Assembly: GCA_020002185.1 (NCBI GenBank)
Contig: CM034536.1
Span: 9,281,284 to 9,345,283 of the forward strand
Source of the DNA: Paraescarpia echinospica
Taxonomy: Eukaryota; Annelida; Polychaeta; Sabellida; Siboglinidae
DNA length: 64,000 nt
Reading direction: 5' to 3'
Position 1 is the first letter of the stretch. The number at the start of each line of letters is the position of its first letter. Shown here in pieces: positions 19,361-30,606 of the stretch. The notes beneath the pieces are model-generated. The model ran no database searches and had not been told where the DNA came from. It saw nothing but the letters and a program-made list of their open reading frames with translations. A program made the position numbers and the translations under genes.

Positions 19361-20045
19361 ATATCTGGTCGGCGCAGAAGTTGTGTGCGCACGAGCCGAA
19401 ATAGATAACCGAATATTTCACTACTTAGGCGAAACATTTGGTCGCTGAAATATTTGGTAGATTTTGACCTTTACGTATTGTGTAGTGTTGAAACGCACGA
19501 GAGGAAACAAATATACCAAATATTTCATTAGGCTACATACACGAAACGTTTGGTCTGAAATATTTGACTGTTACGTTGCCAGTTGTCGCTGTGAATGCAA
19601 GCTTACTTTTGATAATATTATCATATATGAACTGTGTTATTAATGCATGAATAATTGGGGCCAATATCACTGCAATTACTGAATTAGCCTACATTTAAGA
19701 ATATGGGAACGACTGTTTTTTGTTGTTATATAGTTCGTGTTCATTATAAGGTGATAACTGTAATTATGCACATGATTTTGCATAGTTAAGTTCAATTAAA
19801 AGTTGTAGGCTGCATACATCAAATCATTTTGATAATAATAACAAATAATGAATTTACTAAGGATATTATTATTACATGTATTGGGATAATATAATTACTA
19901 TACTGGGCAAAATATATAGATTCACCGTCTGATGGTGTTTGTTTTGTACTGACAATTGAATTGGGAGAGAATATGTATTAGTCATGAATGAATGTGTACA
20001 ATTTAAAAAAATGGCTTTCATGAATATAATCTACCTGTAATCATA
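19361..20045. other. Dispersed repeat (19361-19600) then AT-rich spacer
   Basis: 19361-19490 matches 26272-26370 in the same orientation (shared words CTGGTCGGCGCAGAAG, GAAATAGATAACCGAAT, GACGAAACATTTGGTCGCTG with small changes). It contains several near-palindromic CGAAACATTTGG / CCAAATATTTC words. 19600-20045 shows nothing recognisable. Confidence 0.6.
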
Positions 20046-20415
20046 ATAATAGTAAGGTCTCATATAGCGCTGTATCCAGTCCTTAGTTCTGTTCAAAGCA
20101 CTTTACAAAAAAGTTCCCAATTATATGTCACTCATTTAGGTAGTGAAAGCGATTTTAAAAAGGTGTGTCTTCAGCGCCGTCTTAAACGACGCAATAGTGT
20201 CACACTGTCTGACTGACTGTGGGAGATTGTTCCAAAGCACAGGGGCCGCTTTGGAGAACGCACGGTCTCCGAAAGACTTGAGGCGTGTGGTTGGTACTGT
20301 CAGCAGACCAGCATAATTCGATCGGAGGGAGCGTGTGGCCTGATATTCAACAAGAAGCTCGGAAATGTATTGCGGTGCAAGTCCGTGGAGTGCCTTGAAG
20401 GTGATCAGGATATTT

Positions 20416-20657
20416 TTAAACGTAATTCTTTCTTAAGTCCAGCATCTCGAACATGACCCCAAGATTTCTGACACATGTACTGGGGGTCACTTGGGCATCT
20501 TCAACGTTGATCTTTGTTGTTTTGGGTATCTTTCTGCGCAGAGCCTCTGATCCCGTGAATAGAACTTTAGTTTTGTCACCATTTAATTGAAGTTTGTTTG
20601 CTGTCATCCAACCGTTGATGTCAGCAATTCATGTTTCTAGCTGAGATATGGCAACAG
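20416..20657 (-). pseudogene. RT C-terminal part of LINE B, downstream of the insertion
   Basis: Reads SAVAISQLET, a TGA, IADINGWMTANKLQLNGDKT, then KVLFTGSEALRR and TPSTCVRNLGVMF. This is the stretch 30 to 80 residues after the YADD box in CR1 reverse transcriptases. The stop replaces a residue (usually Cys) before IADI. Confidence 0.85.
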
Positions 20658-21879
20658 CAGACTTGCCTACCATTCCGGATTGTCCGGAATCATTCCGGAA
20701 ATACACCTCAAATTACGGTATCACGGCGAGGGATGAAAATATAACGGATTCTTTCGTTGCCACAATGATCGTCAGTCACTTCCGACCTCCTCAAATTTAG
20801 CTTCACTTTATTCAACAGGTGGCAGCATATATACGCTGCTTGTTGTGACATGGTTTTTCATTCGCTGCTTCTGGTCGTAACCTGACCAATAGGAAACAGC
20901 GTTATGACAAATTCGCATTTTGCGCTCATGGCGCTCAAACAAGAAGTCACGACTCACGCGGCACGAAATCATGGCGGGTATCGAAACGGCACCACTACCA
21001 GCAAAGAAGTAACGTGTGCTGCAAACGTTTATGACAGCATGCACGCAGACATTAAGTTTAAAGGAGGGGGTCGGCTTTACATACTGCCGTATACGCGAAA
21101 TTTATTTTCCTATTTCACATGACATGGTGGCCGGGATAATTGCAGCCGCCGGTACTGACTACGTCATTAGACTAGTACTAGTGACAGAGTTATGGGTGTT
21201 GTACTTGTAGTGTCAGTCCAACTGACTGTACTAAGACTAAGTTAGTGTATTTATTCAGTTTAGTCTATCATTTACAGGGATAGGGTTTTATACTAGAGTT
21301 GAGTAGACTAGACGATGTCAACGACTAGCGTAACGTAATGGTTTTGCCGTCTCCCGGCACGACTCTGTGTTTGTCTTTGACTTTGATCTAGTCAAGCTAC
21401 TATACTGTGTAGTCTATAGCCTGGCCGTAGGTATACCGGCTACTAATATTAATCCTAATGACACCACAAATAGACAATGTCGTGACGCATTGTTATAATT
21501 TGTCATGTTTTTGTAGTCAGCATGCTGTTTTTTAAATTTACATATAATCAGAATTACAATGTGTATAGATGCATTTGCATTACAGTTACGCTTGTTCACA
21601 TTTGATTTCCACCAATGCTGGTTATGAACATCTACCTTACCTTGTTAACTGAACGCTTCAAAACACCTCATAGTTTATTAGAGACAATTATGTTTTGGGT
21701 TCAGCTATCGTCGTAGCCACAGTATTAAAGTACTACCCAGGTACTGACAGTGGTGTTCTTTTCCTGACAATATCTGACACGGTTCTGAATTATTACTGAC
21801 AGTAGGACTGTATTCCTGAAAATCAGTGTAAATGGGAAGATGGATTACTGACAGGAAGTTTTTGGGGTAGGCAGGCCTG
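20658..21879. mobile_element. 1.2-kb non-autonomous DNA transposon inside LINE B
   Basis: Ends are inverted: CAGACTTGCCTACC on the left, and the right end read backwards is CAGGCCTGCCTACC (12 of 14 match). CAACAG flanks both sides (20652-20657 and 21880-21885). Removing the segment restores the LINE reading. CAG-starting ends suggest hAT, but the target duplication is 6 to 7 bp rather than a clean 8. No transposase inside; ORFs there are unrecognised. Confidence 0.75.
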
Positions 21880-22600
21880 CAACAGATGTGTCGGGGATCT
21901 TGAATGTTGTATAAAGCTGCGTATCGTCAGCGTACATATGAAAAACCAAGCCATGTTGTCGGATTTTGCAATCCAATTCACCAGCCATGTATATGATGAA
22001 CAGTGACGGTCCCAAGACTGACCCTTGGGTGACACAGCGTGTCAGCACCGACACGTTCGAGATGGCTTCTCCAATCTTAATAGCTTGTTTTCTGTTTTCG
22101 AGATACGAGGTAAACCAGTTTAGTGCTGTGCCCGAAAGGCCGATCTTCTTAGACAGACGTGACGCAAGCACCTGGTGGTCAATCGTGTCAAAAGCAGCAG
22201 ACAAGTCAAGGAGGACTAGACACGAGACACACCGATTATCCGCAGATAAGAGTAAACCGTTCTGGATTTTCAGCAGTGTAGTCTCTGTACTGTGGCCCTT
22301 TCTGTATGCTGACTGATTCACTTCAAATAGGTTGTGCTGCGCCATGTGACGTGACAAACGTGACGACACCACCTTCTCAATTACTTTGGACAGGAAACTG
22401 AGATTAAATATCGGTCGGTAGCTTGTAAGACATTCGGTATCCGGGGATGGCTTCTTAAGAAACGGAGTCACAAGTGCAGCTTTCAAGTTAGCTGACACAT
22501 CTCCTGTGGCCAGCGAGATGTTCACAATCCTGGTAATGACAGGAACAAGTGCGTCAAGGCAATTCTTCAGCATCCGTGTCGGCAGAGGATCGAGGAGCAG
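21880..22600 (-). pseudogene. Reverse transcriptase core of LINE B
   Basis: Contains the RT blocks in order: AALVTPFLKKPSPD, SYRPIFNLSFLSKVIEKVV, SAYRKGHSTETTLLKIQN, VLLDLSAAFDTIDHQVL, CVTQGSVLGPSLFIIYM and the catalytic HMYADDTQLY, then TTFKIPDTS where the DNA transposon cuts in. It is separated from the endonuclease ORF by a frameshift near 22595. Confidence 0.93.
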
Positions 22601-23885
22601 ATGATGTAATGATGTTTCTGACCTCATCCTCAGAGGCTGGCGACAGCCTGTCCAACGGATGACTTCCATCATGTTCATAAGTAGTGATCTGGGCATCACG
22701 TTGTGCTCCCGCTGGGCGATCTAGTGCACAGCGAATGCTTGCAGTTTTCTCTTGGAAGTAATTTCGGAAAACTTCAGCCAGAGCTTCTGGAGAGGCATGT
22801 GTTGGCAGTGGCGGGTCCAGCCGAGTGTGCATCAATGTTTGCACAATGCTATAAAGTTTCTTTTGGATTGATCCAGCCTCAACAACCTTTTTGGAATAGT
22901 ATCGATGTTTGGCTTGACGAAGACAGTTATTTGCGACCGTGCACTGGTGTCTGAACATCTGGCGATGAATTTCAAGTCCAGATTTCCGGCATAGACTTTC
23001 ATATTTTCGACGTGTCTGTATCTCATTGCGTAACTCTTTGTTGTACCATTTCACGTTGGATCGCACCGTGATCGTCTTCTGCCTTACGGGAGCATGTTTA
23101 TCCAACAAGCCGCGCAAGACCGAGTCATCCAAGTCATCAGCTGGAGTAGTGTACAGCTCTGACTGAGAAATGTCTGCCTGCATGTCACACGCACTTACAT
23201 TGCGGTATAATATGTAGCTGACCCGTTTCTTAGGAGCACAAGGTTTACAACCTTGTATCTTGAATGTCACTGCTGAATGGTCGGATATACCCGGATTCTC
23301 AACCACGATATCACCAATGATGTCTGCTTCGGATCGCGTGATTATTAGGTCTAGAGTGTGACCATGTGAATGTGTCTTTTCCATCACATGCTGACCATCA
23401 GATTCTAGGACGTTGTGAATGCGTACAGTCTTTGTATCATCCAACAAATCAACGTGTATGTTGAGATCTCCAACAATCACCAAGTTGTCATGGCCCATGC
23501 AGAAACACTGCAGAAAATCTGAGAATTCGTCCATGAATATCGATGCGCTCAGACCATTACGGGCAGACGGTGGAGGATTATAGATAACACATACCCGGAA
23601 ACAGTATGATCTATACATCAGCTGAAGACACATCACTTCAAATGATCTGTATGTCTTTGTGGCAAGTTGCCTCATTTCGGAAGATGCACGGCAGATGACA
23701 CCAACACCTCCTCCAGTTCTGTCACTACGCGGTTTGTGGTCATATTTGTAGCCGGTTGGTGACAACGAATTATATATATCTGTCCGACTAGCATCACCCG
23801 GGCTCAGCCAGGATTCTGTCAGTGCTAGAATATCAAGTTCGTTGTCATCAAGCAACTTAACAAGTTGACCCACTTTAGATTTCAC
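22554..23885 (-). pseudogene. Endonuclease and linker of LINE B
   Basis: 443 codons: LAL TESWLS motif with catalytic Glu (ILALTESWLSPGD), GGGVGVICRASSEM, CVIYNPPPSARNGL, IVGDLNIHVD, LDLIITRSEADII and PGISDHSAVTF, all expected for the APE-type endonuclease of CR1 elements, followed by the linker to RT (VKWYNKELRNEIQTRRKYES). The catalytic motifs look intact; the loss of function comes from frameshifts on both sides. Confidence 0.93.
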
Positions 23886-24273
23886 GGACCGGGTATTTAG
23901 TAGACATGCAGTTATTGTAGGTATCGCAGTTAGTTACTCGTGGAGATGTGTGAATGTCCACTGCAATAAGATTTTGAAGGCAGGCTTTGCATCTCACAGT
24001 AAACAAGGGCGGGGGGGGGCGAGGATTAGTTAGTACAGCAATAAGTCTTTTCTTGGACCTGCCAGCCCTACAGCCCCGACGAGTCCGACGACGATGATTC
24101 AAGCGTTCATGCGGTGCAATACATTTGTCCAGTGCTGGGTAAAGTCGGGTGACAGAGGCACATCTAATCAGCAGTAATTCATTCCTATTGTATGTGATCA
24201 TGTTGTAGGAATGGTTGTTTACAATGTTCTTGTTGTCAACGTCACGCCTGGTCGACCAGCAATGTTGCAACAC
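23875..24273 (-). pseudogene. N-terminal segment of LINE B ORF
   Basis: 133 codons with YNRNELLLIRCASVTR, a basic stretch RRRTRRGCRAGRSKKR and PRPPPPLF before the endonuclease. This basic-then-proline pattern is common upstream of the endonuclease in invertebrate CR1 ORFs. It overlaps the endonuclease frame by a few codons through a frameshift. A run of nine G (near 24009-24017) on the plus strand encodes the prolines. Confidence 0.65.
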
Positions 24274-24290
24274 AGGTGCAGTTCAACTAG

Positions 24291-24719
24291 ACAGGCGCAC
24301 ACAATGTAAAATTTACTAAAATACAAAAAAATATAAAACGTTTGCTAAAACTGTATAGTCCAGCATCATCATTAGACTTTCATAAAACCAACTGTATAAA
24401 CTTCGCCGCTGTGTCCTGGTTAAAAACTTGATAAAAATTGAAATATTCCAGAGCTTGTTATGGTGCAGCCACATACATCCCAATTTTATTATTATGCCCA
24501 ATGATACATGTTTAGCTTTGATCATATTTAGCCTAGATTGTGAGTGCATTAATTGAGTAGATGTAAACGTCAAATCAATTGTCATACAGTTTATTCATGC
24601 ACGCCATCTTGATTATAATATTATAACTGGTTTGCTAACAAAATATGACTCGGTGTCCTTAGTGTTATAACTCAATGTCCCGGGAGTTCTCTAACGCAAT
24701 GTTCGTGGAGTTCTAGTAC
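24291..24719. other. AT-rich spacer, no gene seen
   Basis: Short unrecognised frames only. The part next to 24720 could be a 3' LTR of the integrase remnant, but no repeat partner is present. Confidence 0.4.
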
Positions 24720-25362
24720 TCAACAAGAATAACGATTAACTAAACGCATATCTATACCAAACGTTGAGTTCAACATGCCACTACCAACGTTCAAAATTTC
24801 TTTTCCAATCACTTTCCTACGAGTGATCGTAAATGTGACTTCATCCTGATCTACGATTTGCACTGGTTTACAGTTCTGTTCAGATGTGTGGGGAGATTCC
24901 ATCTCTGGCTGAGTTACGTCACGCGGTACGTCACGTGGTACGTCAGGCGGTACGTCACGTGGTACGACAAGCGGTACGTCATGCAGTTCTGCATGAACAG
25001 CTTCCTCCGGAGGCAGTTTGGGAGACAATTCAAGAGGCAGTTCAGAAGATGGTGTCTTCTCCGGCACCGAGCTATCACCATTCACACAACGACTCTTCAC
25101 ATGGTCAATGTGTCTACGCACTACTCTCCCATCCTGGAGACGAACGTGGACTGAATGACACGGGGCCAGTCAATTCCACGATAACGCCACTGAGCCATTT
25201 TGTTTTGCCACTGATGTTTATAACTTGTTCAACAACAACACAGGGCGCAACCTGCTGGAGATCGGAAGCGAGGCTCAGTGTAATCGACTTCCAGAGAGCC
25301 TGGACCGCAATGTCTTCTGGGCCAACACCACGTTGAAGATTCCTTGACATGCACGGTGTCAC
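24720..25362 (-). pseudogene. Gypsy integrase C-terminus remnant
   Basis: Two overlapping frames give VVEQVINISGKTKWLSGVIV then, after a shift near 25150, VRLQDGRVVRRHIDHVKSRC and an acidic/Pro tail with VPRDVPPDVPRDVPRDV. The R-R-H-I-D-H-V-K motif is typical of the C-terminal end of Ty3/Gypsy integrases. Core, RT and gag are absent. Confidence 0.75.
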
Positions 25363-25645
25363 ACCTGCCTAACCTACAATTGCAATGGCCTGTTCTTCAG
25401 GCCGAGGGCTTCAAGGGTTCGCCCAAACAGAAACGCCTCTATAACAAGCCTCTTGTACGATGCACTGCAATGGAATTAATAAAATATCTGAAGAGAAATC
25501 ATGTACAGCCTGCTACAGAAGATACAGACAATTAACACATAAAAAACTGCACTATTTCCCATTTGCATTATTTAAATCGACCCAGTAATCTCCAAGGAAT
25601 CAGTGTTAGAATAACACCTCCCTTACAAGTGTGATGCTTAATGAA

Positions 25646-25880
25646 TTTGTTACTTAAAGTTTGTGATGTGTCAATGAAATGCAGATTTTTGCATCCGCTC
25701 GTGCACCTTCATTATTCTGACTATTAAATTCAAATAGGCTATTAAAATAGTACAGAGTTCGGCGCAAAAGAACGTTAGATTTGATGAGCCATTGTATGGA
25801 GACAGCACTTTTAAAAGATTGTAGCGATATGACATCTAGTAAGCATATATCGTTAGATTATACCTACTTTCACCTTAAAA
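25646..25880. repeat. SINE-like dispersed repeat, copy 1
   Basis: Same orientation and about 85 to 90 percent similar by eye to 27513-27746 (shared words GCATCCGCTCGTGCACCTTC, AATTCAAATAGGCTATT, GTACAGAGTTC, ACTTTCACCTTAAA). No clear target duplication here. Confidence 0.85.
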
Positions 25881-26004
25881 GCTTCACAATCCAGGTGCTA
25901 GTAAGATGTAATGTACTGAGTTAAACAAAGTAACGACTGCCATAACTTGGACATACATATATCCATGTATAATTAGATAATTTATCCTTATTCTTGTAAC
26001 TTAC

Positions 26005-28538
26005 AGAGATGAAAATTTGCTCAAATTGTCTGGCACCAGATACCGCATTTCGGTGGAGTATATCGCTGTTTGTGTTGTGGTCTCGCTTGCCTGCTTTGCC
26101 TGCATAAGCAGTGTTGCCGCAACCTAAAACATGTGAAATGTGTCAGCAATAAATTAATAAATAAATACCCTTGTCTATGAGCAATGCATCAAAACCGAAA
26201 GGTTATAAAAAAAAGTATAGAACAAATAAAGCACAATGATTATTATGTTTTAACAAAACATTTCGTCGTTGAAATATCTGGTCGGCGCAGAAGTCATATG
26301 CGCACGAGTGGAAATAGATAACCGAATGTTTCAGTACTTAGACGAAACATTTGGTCGCTGAAATATTTATATATATATAATATATATATAATTCCAATGG
26401 CATTCGGAACTTACAGTCGCGCAACGTCAACAGCCAACGACCGAATATTTCAGTAGGCTGGCTAGGAATTTTTTAGGTGACTTAATATGACCCATATAGG
26501 GCGCCGCGCATGTGCGCAAGTGAAAATCTATCATAGATTTCAAGACCAAATGTTTCACTATAACGTATCTATGGGCTGCATAGTCGCTCGAGAGGCTACG
26601 CACAGTTCGTAGCCCCCTCAATGCTGCACAATGTCGCGCATATCTGCCTGGATTGCAGCCTGACCTAAAAACAAATCAAATATCATTTGTAGAGATACGT
26701 AGCACTTGGTTTGATATATATACATAACTGTGACTAATTATTTTTGTGTTAGATCTTGAGGCTGCAGACTGCACTCCTTATAATTATAGAGGGAGCTATA
26801 GATGCTAGACGGTGACAGCTTGGTTTGAAGGTGTAGGCCCGAAGCAAGTGCGCTGCAGGAAGGAAGTTGAGAATCTTAGCCTGAGGGCAGAGTGGATGTA
26901 TATCATGCTCTCTGATCAAAACAACATGCTATAATAACTAACTATATTATAATAGCTCACTTACTTTGGTTCTTTGAATGTCAACATATCATGGAGGTCG
27001 CTGAGCACAATGTTCCTCACCTGTAAACACATAAAAATGACAGCAAATTTTTAATTTTGGCTCATTCTTTTAAACATCTTATAATTTACATCCCTGCAAA
27101 TTATCATTAATATGTGAGTGCATTTCTACGTTTGAATATGCAAATGAGGCATATGCAAATGAGTTATGGAGGATAAAATGCATAATTTGCATGGTAGATG
27201 TCTATAGTAAAAAAAATTAAAATGTCATTAAAATCCATCACTTATTAGCTAAGTTATGGAATTTTAGCTCAGTTTGCCATTTCAGAGGTACCATCTTGCC
27301 TCAAGTGTTGCTACCTTATCAGCAAACTGTCTCTTGGTGCATGGTGTAACGAGAGTGTAGGCCTCTTGTACATGTGGGGCAACATCGTCAGGATTCCACT
27401 CCAACAAGTCATCGTCCAACAAAATGGAATCTTAAAAAATCGTGGGATTTGTACATATAAAAGAATAGGAATATCAGTGACAATATCGACAACAAACAGC
27501 CTTTAAGAAATCGTTTGTTATTTGAAGTTACTGATGTGTCAGTGAAATGCATATTTTGGCATCCGCTCGTGCACCTTCATTATTCTTACTATGAAATTCA
27601 AATAGGCTATTCAAATAGTACAGAGTTCAGCGCAAAAGAACATTACATTTGACGAGCCATTGTATTGAGACTGCATTTTTAAAAGATTGTAGTGGTATGA
27701 CGTCTTGTAAGCATGTATCGTTAGATAACACCCACTTTCACCTTAAAGCCTTTAAGAAATCATATGCACACTGTATTAAATAATTCACTACACAAGCAGG
27801 GCTCAAAATTGCACCTGTCCGTTAGCCCGGGACATGTGAGTTGGCCACCAAACAACTTAAATTAATGATACCGAAATAAATTTTTTTTAATTATAATTGC
27901 CTGGCGGACAAATAGATTATTTGACATATTTTGAGCCCTGTCAAGTGTAGACTTATTTAAGACGAATGCTGGATAGTATTTAGTTATCTGTCACAAATAT
28001 ACTACAAAAATATGTGGTCTTAAACTAATCATACAACAGATAGAACGTTAAAGTGACGAGTCACAACAATGGACAGATGAGCATAGACTTAAGTCTAATT
28101 TGCAACAAATAACAAAGCAACAATTTGTCTGCAAACAAAACCTATAGGTGCTGCATCAACTTGTTGTCGGGTGTCTTGGTGCAAAAACGTGTTCATTTGC
28201 AGCGAAGTGTGTGATCGTGGCGTGTCACAAGCCTGATATTTATTCCTGTTGTTGAATTGGCCAAAAATGCACCAACAGAAATTGTTGAAGCGCCTTTTAA
28301 TTAGGTTACATACCTGTGCACATGTGATCTTTTTGTTTGGAAATCGCCTGCATAACGATGCACGAAGACATTTTAGACATAATGACAAGAAGAATAATGT
28401 CTCACTGTCGTCTATTAGGAAAAAATAACAGATCAAACTACAAAAAACGCATTTACCTTAAAATAGCACGTTTTCTGCGAGAAGTCACATTCATCTGTTT
28501 CGCAATTGTGACTCCAATCTGCGCATGTGTCTGCTGAC
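26005..28538 (-). CDS. Candidate spliced gene of unknown function
   Basis: Segments with splice-like ends on the minus strand: 28538-28457 (..AKQMNVTSRRKRAIL, donor AAG/GTAAAT), 28347-28314 (34 nt, RFPNKKITCAQ, donor CAG/GTATGT), 27430-27315 (SILLDDDLLEWNPDDVAPHV, donor AAG/GTAGCA), 27020-26965 (VRNIVLSDLHDMLTFKEP, donor AAA/GTAAGT) and 26123-26005 (VAATLLMQAKQASETTTQTA, donor CT/GTAAGT). Phases agree between 28538-28457 and 28347-28314 and between 27430-27315 and 27020-26965; other joins need missing exons. I recognise no domain. A SINE-like insertion and a small MITE lie in its introns. It may continue from the frameshifted coding block at 28930-28542, so it could be a relic. Confidence 0.4.
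26262..26470. repeat. CGAAACATTTGGTCG-type dispersed repeat, second copy
   Basis: Matches 19361-19490 over ATCTGGTCGGCGCAGAAGT and following text, with an (AT)n stretch (26370-26393) inside. Confidence 0.7.
27498..27761. mobile_element. SINE-like insertion with 15-bp target duplication
   Basis: AGCCTTTAAGAAATC occurs at 27498-27512 and again at 27747-27761, bracketing a 234-bp copy of the repeat also found at 25646-25880. A long perfect duplication is the mark of LINE-driven retroposition. No ORF; no convincing RNA polymerase III boxes or poly-A tail. Confidence 0.8.
27797..27940. mobile_element. Small hAT-like MITE (144 bp)
   Basis: Ends are inverted: CAGGGCTCAAAAT on the left and ATTTTGAGCCCTG on the right. 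Inside are GGACATG and GGCGGACA words as in other hAT elements of this window. An exact 8-bp target duplication was not found. Confidence 0.65.
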
Positions 28539-28541
28539 CTA

Positions 28542-28930
28542 TCAAAACAAAGTGAAAATCTGTTGAATATTTATAATATTAGATATCATTTCCACAGTGC
28601 TACGATGCGGAACACTGTCCAATTTCATGGCCGATCGTTTGGCAAATTTCTCCAGCAAAATTGGAATATTTCTTGTTGGCACATGATTGACTACAGCGTC
28701 ATAAACAAACATGCGCATTTCTGAGGAAAACCTATTCCCTTCCTTCAGCAGGGTTGCAGAGCCTGTCTCCTGTAAACACTCAACAGTTTCTGCCAACTCT
28801 AGTTTTTCATTCTCTGGAATTCTTATGACAGCACTTTTTGAATTTCAGTTCATCAGCAAGTTTTCTAACGTCATTGTCAGTGTTGGTACAGGTGCTAGTA
28901 CTGGCTTGAGGCTACACAAGTCCCAAAAGT
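28542..28930 (-). pseudogene. Transposon-type coding block, frameshifted
   Basis: The clear part (28796-28542) reads VECLQETGSATLLKEGNRFS then SEMRMFVYDAVVNHVPTRNI and PHRSTVEM. This matches, as I recall it, the N-terminal part of a widespread family of uncharacterised transposon proteins in invertebrates. Upstream, two frame changes separate LKPVLAPVPTLT and KLADELKFKKC from it. It is on the same strand as, and just upstream of, the candidate spliced exons. Confidence 0.5.
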
Positions 28931-29015
28931 GTACCAAGTAACCAACAATAAACTTTGTTATAACAAAAATGCTTCCACGTAAAACCCACATCACATATAC
29001 GTCAAGTGTCATTCA

Positions 29016-29725
29016 TGGCTTGTTGGCCCGGTTGATGTATGCAACCAAACACTTCTGATGTAGGGGCACTTGGCAATTGCTGCAGCCAAAGTTCATCGCC
29101 TGAACACGTTCATTGGGCTGTCGAGAAAATGAGCACTCTCGACAGGCCCGTCGCTTGTCAAACATTCCTTCCAGGGTGTGCACTAGGTGAGGACGTTCCG
29201 GTACTCTGGACAGCTGAGGGGCTCTATCTGCCCTGGTATCGCGGATCAGTTCGTTCGACAGGTCCTCTAGGAAGTCGAGGAATGTCGGTCACTGTCTAAT
29301 GTGATAGCCATGGCCCTGGTCCTTTGCCAAGACGTAAGCATTTTGCGCCGACAGCATCATTCCATAAAAGAAAGGCCGGCGCTACCACTTCTGTGACCAA
29401 TGTTCGATCGTGTGGTAGCTGATGGACTGGTCGAGCAAGTCCACGCCACGCAAGTGCCGCTGGTAGTCCTCCACCATCTTTGGGACAGGCACCTGCGTCC
29501 TCACCTGCCCCCTGCGACGCAGAACCGTGCCCTGCTCCGGTGGATGGTGGAAGTTCGACAGTGTCGGCACAGGTTTGGTGTCCATCCATGTGGCGAACGC
29601 CAAATCGTCTTTCTGTGCCACCTTGAACTCGTCGCGTTGTAATTTCAAGTTCTTCGGCAGAAGCGCAGCAGGCAGCCCCTTCCTGTTTCAACGCAAGCCA
29701 TGATGCCACGGCTGCAGAGATCACT
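29016..29725 (-). pseudogene. PiggyBac transposase C-terminal third
   Basis: Minus-strand text: LPAALLPKNLKLQRDEFKVA, AFATWMDTKPVPTLSNFHHP, VPKMVEDYQRHLRGVDLLDQ and, after a shift near 29385, the cysteine-rich end ACRECSFSRQPNERVQAMNF followed by CSNCQVPLHQKCLVAYI and a stop at about 29016. The third catalytic Asp (GVDLLDQ) is visible; the first two catalytic Asp blocks are missing because the copy is cut at 29725, where the Gypsy RT begins. The C-terminal cross-brace finger binds the terminal repeats in PiggyBac proteins. Confidence 0.85.
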
Positions 29726-29733
29726 AAGGAGGT

Positions 29734-30261
29734 TCACAGAGGTGTACAGAGGTGTACAGCTTCCAGAGCTTCTCGCCGGCCGAATGTCATTCGTCGGTGT
29801 TCGTACAAGGCAAAGGGTGTAGTGAAGGCAGTATTGTGTTGGTCGTCGGGATGCATATGTACTTGTGTATGTGCTGACTGTAAGTCCAGTTTGCTGAACC
29901 AGCGGACATCTGCCAGCGCATTCATCGATTCATCAATCCGTGGCAGTGGATAAGTATCTTTCACGGTTTTTGCGTTCAGAGCACAGAAATTGCAATACAT
30001 GCGCAACGCACCAGATCGCTTCCTCACGAGTACAACAGCACTGGCAAAGTCACTTTTGTTCTCCATAATGGCACCCGACCGCACCAATTTCTGCAGATGG
30101 TCTCTGACTTCCTCCAGCTGTGTTGGCGGGATCCGTCTGTACGACATGGTGACCGGGGTGTCGTCGGTTGTCGGGATTCGGTGTTGTACAGCACTGGTAC
30201 ACCTGCGACCACCGTCCGACTGTACAAACACGGCACGGTGCCGGTCAAAGAAAGCTTTCAC
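29734..30261 (-). pseudogene. RT N-terminal half, Gypsy-4 (truncated)
   Basis: Reads HRIPTTDDTPVTMSYRRIPP, LQKLVRSGAIMENKSDFASA, VVLVRKRSGALRMYCNFCAL, PRIDESMNALADVRWFSKLD and FTTPFALYEHRRMTFG, then diverges. It stops just before the catalytic YxDD box. FCALN stands where DYRALN is usual. The element is joined here to the PiggyBac fragment. Confidence 0.88.
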
Positions 30262-30606
30262 TTCGCGCAGTTCGTCATCTGTGCCTGTGAACTGTCACAC
30301 ATCTTTTAGGTTTTCTAGAGCATCCGAGTCCACCGATGGTGATTGCTGCGATGTTCCATCGACGACTATCTCGTTCGTGCTCACTTCAACTTCCCAACAG
30401 GTGTCCCATGTGGGAAGATGTAGGCCGGTTTCAAAACTCCCCATCGAGTTCGTGGTCTCCGCCAAAAGTCGCTCTCTGTTGGGTTGACCATGACCCCTAC
30501 AAAAGAGCGATCGCATACTGCGGCGTTAGTGGCGAGAAGGGGTCAACATCCCATAGCGAGCGGCTCGAATACCGCGGACTGTCCCATTCGACCTCCAACG
30601 GCGTGC

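Larger units (their letters stand above)
20046..24290 (-). mobile_element. LINE B: CR1-like element, nearly full length, interrupted
   Basis: On the minus strand: N-terminal region 24273-23875, endonuclease 23885 onward, RT to about 21880, then a 1.2-kb DNA transposon (20658-21879), then the RT C-terminus 20657-20416 and a 3' untranslated end closing with TTACTATTATTATG near 20046, an (ATT)n-type tail as in CR1/L2 elements. The RT text resumes correctly after the insertion, which shows that the two parts are one copy. Frameshifts near 23880 and 22595 and a TGA in the C-terminal part kill it. Confidence 0.88.

Noticed and set aside
29990..30487. Plus-strand ORF of 165 codons
   Set aside because: Antisense to the Gypsy-4 RT; no protein-like motif.
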